Source: Physella acuta (lineage: Eukaryota; Mollusca; Gastropoda; Physidae). From it: 64,000 nucleotides of DNA. This document shows, in pieces, positions 58,501-64,000 of this stretch. The notes beneath the pieces are model-generated. The model saw only the letters and a program-made list of their open reading frames with translations. It did no database searches and had not been told where the DNA came from. Each line of letters opens with the position of its first letter. The first letter of the stretch is position 1. The stretch lies in NCBI RefSeq assembly GCF_028476545.1, contig NW_026731642.1, positions 424,501 through 488,500 on the forward strand, read 5' to 3'. Position numbers and translations under genes: made by a program.

Positions 58501-61500
58501 ATCATGTTCCTCTTCTTTGACTCCCTGCAAGTCGTCTTCGCTGTCTTCACAGCTAGTGAGTTCAATGGGTTGTTTTTTATTTGCTAGAGTTGGTGTGGGG
58601 TTATATTAAATGGCTCTTTTCTCTAGACCTAATATGGGGTTATATTGAATGGCTTTTTCTCTAATGTAGGGTTATATTGAATGGCTTTTTCCCTAGACTT
58701 AATGTAGGGTTATATTGAATGGCTTATTCTTTAATGTAGGGTTATATTGAATGGCTTATTCTCTAGACCTAATGTAGGGTTATATTGAATGGCTTTTTCC
58801 CTAGACTTAATGTAGGGTTATATTGAATGGCTTATTCTTTAATGTAGGGTTATATTGAATGGCTTATTCTCTAGACCTAATGTAGGGTTATATTGAATGG
58901 CCTATTCTCTAGACCTAATGTAGGATTAAATTGAATGGCTTTTTCTCTAGACCTAATGTAGGGTTATATTGAATGGTTTTATGTAACAATGGGCAATGTT
59001 TGTAGTTGTAGAAGGTTTGAAGAAATATAAGTAGTTTGTTATTTCTGTGTCAACATTGTGCGTTAACATTGTGTGTTTAGTATAGGTAAGTTACAAGTAT
59101 GGTCTAGTTAGTATTTGACTATGTCACCAGACTGTTTGCTAAAAATGTGTCTGTGTTATCAATTGTCCAACATTTTACTGTATGTCCACTAAATGTCCAC
59201 AACTCAGTGTTGATGTATGTCCACTATGGACAAGTCAAATGTCTATTACCCAGTTTTGATATATGCCCAATATTTAGTGTTGAAAATGTGAACAAAATGT
59301 TCATTGCCCTGTGTTGAAGCATGTCCACTAAATGTCGAATTACCAAGTATTGAAATATGTCCACTACCCAGTATTGAAGCATGTCCACTAAATGTCCACT
59401 TGTGTATTTCAGTTCTGGCTACTGTAGCTTTTGCCTTTCTGCTCCTGCCCATGTGCCAGTACTTTGTCCAGCCGTGTTCCAGTGGACAGAAGTAAGTAGC
59501 ACCCAACCTGATAACTTTTAGCACCCATCCTGATTACATGTAGCACCCAACCTGATCACTTGTAGCACCCAACCTGATTACTTGTAGCACCCAACCTGAT
59601 TACTTGTAGCACCCAACCTGATTACTTGTAGCACCCAACCTGATTACTTGTAGCACCCAACCTGATTACGTGTAGCACCCAACCTGATTACTTGTAGCAC
59701 CCAACCTGATTACTTGTAGCACCCAACCTGATTACTTGTAGCACCCAACCTGATTACTTGTAGCACCCAACCTGATTACTTGTAGCACCCAACCTGATTA
59801 CTTGTAGCACCCAACCTGATTACTTGTAGCACCCAACCTGATTACTTGTAGCACCCATCCTGATTACATATAAGATTAGCTGGCATTAACTAGACCACCC
59901 ATATATGATGGTTACATGGCTAAAGTTGAATAGAGATGCTTTGCCTCATTAACCTTATTAAGACATTGAATATGTATCCAACTTATAGTCTCTTTTACTG
60001 TAAGATTATTTTTTTTTTCATGTGTGATTAAAATTGGAATTAAAAACAATTTTTCCACCAGAATATTTATGTGTGTTAGTTTAATTAGAAATATACTAAT
60101 TCAAGATATCTTTTTGTGCAGTCAGTTGTACATTTATCTTTAACTTTTCACCCCGAATATTTATGTGTTAGTTTAATTAGAAATATACTAGTTCAAGATA
60201 TCTTTTTGTGCAGTTTAACACATGGTCTTTAACTTTTCCCCCAGAATATTTCTTATGTGTGTTAGTTTAATTAAAAATATATTTGTTAAGATATCTTTTT
60301 GTGCAGTCAGTGCTACATATATCTTTAACTTTTCCCCCAGAATATTTCTTATGTGTGTTAGTTTAATTAAAAATACATTTGTTAAGATATCTTTTTGTGC
60401 AGTTGTACATATATCTTTAACTTTTCCCCCAGAATATTTCTTATGTGTGTTAGTTTAATGAAAAATATTTTTGTTAAGATATCTTTTTGTGCAGTTGTAC
60501 ATATATCTTTAACTTTTCCCCCAGAATCTCTTTTGTGTGTTAGTTTAATTCCAAATATATTTGTTAAGATATCTTTTTGTGCAGTCAGTTGTACATATAT
60601 CTTTAACTTTTCCCCCAGAATATTTCTTATATGTGTTAATTTAATAAAAAAATATATTTGTCAAGATATCTTTTTGTGCAGTTTAACACATGGTCTTTAA
60701 CTTTTCCCCACAGAATCTCTTTTGGTGTGTGTGGCAGATTCACAGCAGCAGAAATCATCTCATTTTGTTTGTCCTTCACCATTGTCTGTATATGGATTCT
60801 AACTGGACACTGGCTACTCATGGATGGTAGGAGTAAAAGTTAACTAAGCTAAACATCAACTTTAGTGGTGGTTTATCATTCAATTACAAATTCCATGACT
60901 ACTTCGGGTGACATTATAAGCATTGAGTCTCTGTATAGCATTTAGTGTTATATATAATTGCTTAATTAGTCTGAAGCATGGGTCTCTGTGTATCTCTGTA
61001 AAGCATTTATTACTACTTGCCATTTTTAAATTTGGTGGAAGCTAAGGTCTCTGTGTAGCATTTATTACTACTTGCCATTTTTTTTCTTTAGCCTCAGACA
61101 TTGGTCTCTACCTTATGTAATTACCACATCTCTATTTTCTTCCTCAGCTCTGGGCATGGGCCTCTGTGTAGCATTTATTGCTCTGGTTCGACTTCCCAGC
61201 CTGAAGGTCTCCACTCTTCTTCTCCTGGGCCTGCTAGTGTATGATGTCTTTTGGGTGAGTAGAATCTGTCCTACTGGCAGTAGCTTTGTTGTGCTGTCCT
61301 ACTGGCAGTAGCTTTGTTGTGCTGTCCTACTGGCAGTAGCTTTGTTGTGCTGTCCTACTGGCAGTAGCTTTGTTGTGCTGTCCTTCTGTCAGTAGCTTTG
61401 TTGTGCTGTCCTTCTGTCAGTAGCTTTGTTGTGCTGTCCTACTGGCAGTAGCTTTGTTGTGCTGTCCTTCTGTCAGTAGCTTTGTTGTGCTGTCCTTCTG

Positions 61501-63807
61501 GCAGTAGCTTTGTTGTGCTGTCCTACTGGCAGTAGCTTTGTTTACGCTGTCCTACTGGCAGTAGCTTTGTTTACGCTGTCCTACTGGCAGTAGCTTTGTT
61601 GTGCTGTCCTTCTGTCAGTAGCTTTGTTGTGCTGTCCTTCTGGCAGTAGCTTTGTTGTGCTGTCCTACTGGCAGTAGCTTTGTTGTGCTGTCCTACTGGC
61701 AGTAGCTTTGTTGTGCTGTCCTTCTGTCAGTAGCTTTGTTGTGCTGTCCTTCTGTCAGTAGCTTTGTTGTGCTCTCCTACTGGCAGTAGCTTTGTTGTGC
61801 TGTCCTTCTGTCAGTAGCTTTGTTGTGCTGTCCTTCTGGCAGTAGCTTTGTTGTGCTGTCCTACTGGCAGTAGCTTTGTTTACGCTGTCCTACTGGCAGT
61901 AGCTTTGTTTACGCTGTCCTACTGGCAGTAGCTTTGTTGTGCTGTCCTTCTGTCAGTAGCTTTGTTGTGCTGTCCTTCTGGCAGTAGCTTTGTTGTGCTG
62001 TCCTACTGGCAGTAGCTTTGTTTACGCTGTCCTACTGGCAGTAGCTTTGTTTACGCTTTCCTACTGGCAGTAGCTTTGTTTACGCTGTCTTACTGGCAGT
62101 AGCTTTGTTGCACTGTCCTACCTGCAGTAGCTTTGTTGTGCTGTCCTTTTGGCCGTAGCTTTGTTGTGCTGTCCTACTGGCAGTAGCTTTGTTGCACTGT
62201 CCTACAGGCAGTTTTGTTGCGCTGTCCTACTGGCAGTAGCTTTGTTGTGCTGTCCTTTTGGCCGTAGCTTTGTTGCGCTGTCCTACTGGCAGTAGCTTTG
62301 TTGTGCTGTACTACTGGCAGTAGCTTTGTTGCACTGTCCTACAGGCAGTTTTGTTGTGCTGTCCTACTGGCAGTAGCTTTGTTGTGCTGTCCTACTGGCA
62401 GTAGCTTTGTTGCGCTGTCCTACTGGCAGTAGCTTTGTTGCACTGTCCTACTGACAATAGCTTTGTTGCACTGTCCTACTGGCAGTAGCTCTGTTGCGCC
62501 GTCCTACTGGCAGTAGCTTTGTTGCGCTGTCCTACAGTAGCTTTATTACGCTGTCCTACTGGCAGTAGCTTTATTGCACTGTACCAGTGTTAGGTACAAA
62601 CAAGCCCATCTTATGAGTTTAAAAATGTATTGACAGATCATTCTCACTCTTTGTGAAATGAACATTTTAAGTTACTGTTTTATGAAACTCCAACTGTGCA
62701 CAGAGAATGATGAAATTTTTTTTGTTGTTGCCAGGTGTTTTTCTCCTCCTACATCTTCAGTACCAATGTGATGGTCAAAGTGGCAACACGGCCAGCTGAT
62801 AACCCAGTGAGTTGGTGCCTTCACATCTTTCTCCATAGACACTTGTCTTACTGCTCTCTCACCTTTGTCTACATTAATCTGTCTTTCTTTTGCCTATATA
62901 CATGTCTTTCCTTTACATCTTTCTCACCTTTGTCTACCTTCATCTGTCTTTCCTTTGTCTATATACATGCCTTTCCTTTATCTATATACATCTTCTCACC
63001 ATTGTCTACATATATATGACTCTTCATCGACTACTTTTTTCTATTATTTACCATTACTGACACAAACTACCTAAGACTAGACTACACTTTTTAGACAGAA
63101 GTTGTCCAGATATTTTTCCCAGTGGATGTTAAATCTGTTTGATTGTTCCTAGGTTGGTTTGTTTGCCAAGAAGCTTCACCTTACTGGTCTTGTAAGAGAC
63201 GCACCAAAACTTTCTCTCCCTGCCAAATTAGTTTTTCCAAGGTCAGTCTATTGTGGTAACTGAATTCCTGTTTCATTTCTCCATCTTTACAGCTATTTAT
63301 TTAATATTTTATTTTTGTTATATTTAATGCTATATTTGTCTACATTAAATGTAACAAACAAGATATTTTGTTTTCAGTTCTCAAAATTCCAGTCATTTCA
63401 ACATGCTTGGGTTAGGTGATATTGTAAGTGGCTGTACTTAAATTTCCTAATATTCATGATTAATTTATTGGCAGTTAGTGATCAGCTGTTAATATTTTTA
63501 ACAGCAATAGAAAAAAATATTTTCAATTTTTTTTTATTCAATTCATAATACACTTGTAAAATATATTTTAAAACAAAATAAATATACTTGTAAAAAGTAC
63601 TTTTTAAAAAGTAATAAAATATATTTATAAATATTCCTTACATACTCATCCACTAGGTGATGCCTGGATTGTTGCTATGTTTTGTACTGCGCTATGATAC
63701 TTACAAGAAGTCACAGACCTGTTCGGCAGAGACAGGCGTGCCACCCCCGCCCAACTACGTCCAGAGACTATCATATTTTCACTGTTCCCTCATAGGATAT
63801 TTTTTAG
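42278..63807 (+). CDS. SPPL3: Signal peptide peptidase-like 3, 3' end outside the window
   Basis: Intramembrane GxGD aspartyl protease of the Golgi; in vertebrates it cleaves type II glycosyltransferases. Coding exons: 42278-42315, 57707-57784, 57877-57974, 58436-58555, 59413-59491, 60714-60826, 61148-61254, 62735-62806, 63153-63241, 63378-63423, 63657-63807. All have GT-AG borders and matching phases. Exon 1 gives [12 protein letters not shown] and joins through TC|G (Ser) to [13 protein letters not shown] (human [21 protein letters not shown]). Membrane segments follow: [45 protein letters not shown], and the GRFTAAE..SF...TGHWLLMD helix. The first catalytic Asp is in LLVYDVFW (exon 7) and the second in [11 protein letters not shown] (exons 10-11). 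The frame leaves at GYFLG. The PAL motif must lie beyond 64000. Exon 1 may extend upstream to 42249 (acceptor gtccacag). Identity is very secure; the assignment of exon 1 is strong because phase and sequence both fit. Confidence 0.95.
42815..43030 (+). mobile_element. tRNA-derived SINE, best-preserved copy
   Basis: The head is tRNA-like: tttggtagagcgcgagactg, ttaactcgagagtctc, aagttcgaatctggg, with anticodon-loop gtt suggesting a tRNA-Asn origin. The body shares gagtacacccaactctgatg, actcacgttaggg and ggcggctaggcatagagctg with the copy at 725, and the tail aacactacttcatctcccca. It ends in an A/T-rich run (ttttttattttattttttat). Confidence 0.8.
43449..43522. repeat. (GT)n(TA)n microsatellite
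   Basis: gtgtgtgtgtgtg followed by about 30 TA repeats. Likely polymorphic. Confidence 0.95.
44115..44882 (-). mobile_element. solo LTR, copy 1
   Basis: 768 bp, TG...CA ends (tgtaacggacacctatctac to aagtaggtcaca), flanked by agga on both sides (44111-44114 and 44883-44886). The uninterrupted array unit reads ctagaggatctg, so agga is a 4-bp target duplication. Clearly related to the LTRs at 34484 and 40617 (shared cccccggattcttttttgg and catatgcaaatgac-like blocks) but diverged, so it is a different subfamily. No internal region is present. Confidence 0.9.
46065..46832 (-). mobile_element. solo LTR, copy 2
   Basis: Same 768-bp LTR with the same agga flanks, exactly 1950 bp after copy 1. The shared flanks show duplication, not a new insertion. 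Confidence 0.9.
47689..48456 (-). mobile_element. solo LTR, copy 3
   Basis: Same LTR and flanks, 1624 bp after copy 2. The intervening minisatellite is a shorter variant block. Confidence 0.9.
49639..50406 (-). mobile_element. solo LTR, copy 4
   Basis: Same LTR and flanks, 1950 bp after copy 3. Confidence 0.9.
51589..52356 (-). mobile_element. solo LTR, copy 5
   Basis: Same LTR and flanks, 1950 bp after copy 4. The array to its right follows the order seen after copy 2 (an insert of two extra units) and then diverges, which helps to order the duplications. Confidence 0.9.
53880..54100. repeat. 30-bp minisatellite
   Basis: About 7 units of acagttttaacggtttagat plus gtcacccaag with variants. 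Within SPPL3 intron 1. Confidence 0.85.
54290..55257. repeat. 28-bp minisatellite
   Basis: About 35 copies of gtcccctgacctaatgctgg plus atgactta. It ends at a C run of about 20 (55265-55286). Confidence 0.95.
55730..56848. repeat. 23/26-bp minisatellite
   Basis: Units of gtcatgggtcacctgttgtg ggg, with a 3-bp ctg insert in some. The right part is organised in longer blocks (cacgggttacctgtagtggg alternating with catgggtcatctgttgaggg). G-rich on the plus strand; frames stay open as a by-product. Confidence 0.95.
57523..57641 (+). pseudogene. partial tandem duplicate of SPPL3 exon 2 and its acceptor
   Basis: 57523-57641 repeats 57642-57770 (offset 119 bp): the intron end, the acceptor ctttcag and most of exon 2. 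Compared with the real exon it lacks 10 nt (caccttcatc after cgaatatc), which shifts the frame to a stop at tctca-tag. It also lacks the real donor, because the duplicate ends before ggcagcttcag|gtaggt. The acceptor at 57587 is identical to the functional one, so the splicing machinery meets a decoy first. Confidence 0.9.
58385..58435 (+). CDS. SPPL3: optional 51-nt 5' extension of SPPL3 exon 4 (alternative acceptor)
   Basis: Two acceptors precede exon 4: tttgttttcag at 58384 and tttttgttcacag at 58435. The 51 nt between them keep the frame and have no stop; with the upstream site the protein gains [16 protein letters not shown]-like residues in the loop after membrane segment 1. The apparent donor inside (caag|gtaaca at 58412) would leave a 24-nt intron, too short to splice. 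The downstream site matches family length best. Confidence 0.45.
58590..58975. repeat. intronic minisatellite (about 36 bp, variable)
   Basis: Repeats of taatgtagggttatattgaa tggcttattctctagacc with and without the ctagacc part, about 10 units, just after the donor of SPPL3 exon 4. Confidence 0.9.
59498..59868. repeat. 22-bp minisatellite
   Basis: About 17 copies of gcacccaacctgattacttg ta, highly uniform, starting within 10 bp of the donor of SPPL3 exon 5. Confidence 0.95.
60040..60713 (+). repeat. about 92-bp intronic tandem repeat carrying acceptor-like sites
   Basis: Seven or so units of ctttaacttttcccccagaa, tatttcttatgtgtgttagt, ttaattaaaaatatatttgt, taagatatctttttgtgcag. Each unit has two acceptor-like sites (cccccag and tttttgtgcag). 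The last unit ends in the functional acceptor of SPPL3 exon 6 (cttttccccacag at 60713), and the sequence after cccccag (aatctcttttgtgtgttag in one unit) resembles the exon start (aatctcttttggtgtgtgtg). The array therefore seems to descend from the acceptor region itself. Confidence 0.88.
61262..62590. repeat. 28-bp minisatellite at a splice donor
   Basis: About 47 copies of gtcctactggcagtagcttt gttgtgct, beginning about 8 nt after the donor of SPPL3 exon 7 (ttttgg|gtgagt). Variants tacgctgt and cttctgtcag recur in blocks, which shows internal block duplication. Confidence 0.95.
62830..63015. repeat. degenerate pyrimidine-rich tandem repeat
   Basis: About 2.5 copies of a 60-70-bp unit (tttgtctaccttcatctgtc, tttcctttgtctatatacat) in the intron after SPPL3 exon 8. 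Confidence 0.7.
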
Positions 63808-64000
63808 GTAGGTTTGTGTCCCTTGCACAGTTTTGTCCCCTTTATTCACACCAATTGTTTACTAAGTGAGCCTAAGATATTTGGGACTGGAATGTGTAAA
63901 ATGGTTTGGGATATAAGTTAAACATCATTGTGTCAGGTAGTAAATTAAAATCTGTTCAAATTTATTTAGTAGGTCCTTGAGCTTGGGAAACTGGTTTAAG

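Noticed and set aside
18590-62590. Tandem arrays as possible CRISPR loci
   Set aside because: Units are contiguous without unique spacers, and the setting is eukaryotic.
62735-63074. Open frames of the SPPL3 intron after 62806 as a longer exon
   Set aside because: The donor ccca|gtgagt at 62807 and the next exon at 63153 fit the family protein exactly; the rest is a pyrimidine-rich repeat.

Overview
The window looks like nuclear DNA of an animal, most likely a mollusc and probably a heterobranch gastropod. It has spliced genes with GT-AG introns, AT-rich intergenic DNA with tctagatctaga and aggcct clusters, tRNA-derived SINEs, hAT, LINE and Ty3/gypsy relics, and an exceptional load of minisatellites. 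The taxon is inferred from protein similarity and repeat style; no search was run.

Layout. 1-3770: AT-rich DNA with a 21-bp minisatellite, a 36-bp-stem hairpin and two SINE copies. 3771-5939 (-): a complete four-exon CHCHD2/CHCHD10-type gene (mitochondrial twin CX9C protein). 6-18.5 kb: intergenic DNA with foldback elements, one inverted-repeat pair and a homopolymer-bearing dispersed repeat, but no gene I can support. 18.6-28.9 kb: five tandem arrays, ending in a 5.7-kb satellite with a 54-bp unit that is open on both strands. 29.3-30.7 kb: a decayed hAT DNA transposon with an 8-bp target duplication. 32.3-33.9 kb: a nest of repeats with a tRNA-His-like sequence, a perfect 105-bp inverted repeat and a LINE 3' fragment. 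33.9-41.4 kb (-): a whole-looking Ty3/gypsy LTR retrotransposon with integrase ahead of reverse transcriptase (the Gmr1-type order), plus a truncated second unit sharing one LTR.

42278-63807 and beyond (+): signal peptide peptidase-like 3 (SPPL3). Eleven coding exons with consistent phases are visible. The last part, with the PAL motif, lies outside the window. Its first intron (about 15.4 kb) holds a SINE, a TA microsatellite, and a 10-kb minisatellite in which a solo LTR of a relative of the neighbouring retrotransposon was inserted once and then multiplied to five copies with the surrounding array. Three more minisatellites and a partly duplicated, broken copy of exon 2 follow. Most later introns also carry tandem repeats, one of which repeats the 3' splice-site region of the exon that follows it.

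The two host genes are not functionally linked as far as the sequence shows. CHCHD2 acts at mitochondria and SPPL3 is a Golgi intramembrane aspartyl protease. The main interest is the repeat biology: the retroelement's domain order, LTR capture and co-amplification by a minisatellite, and tandem repeats that copy splice signals.
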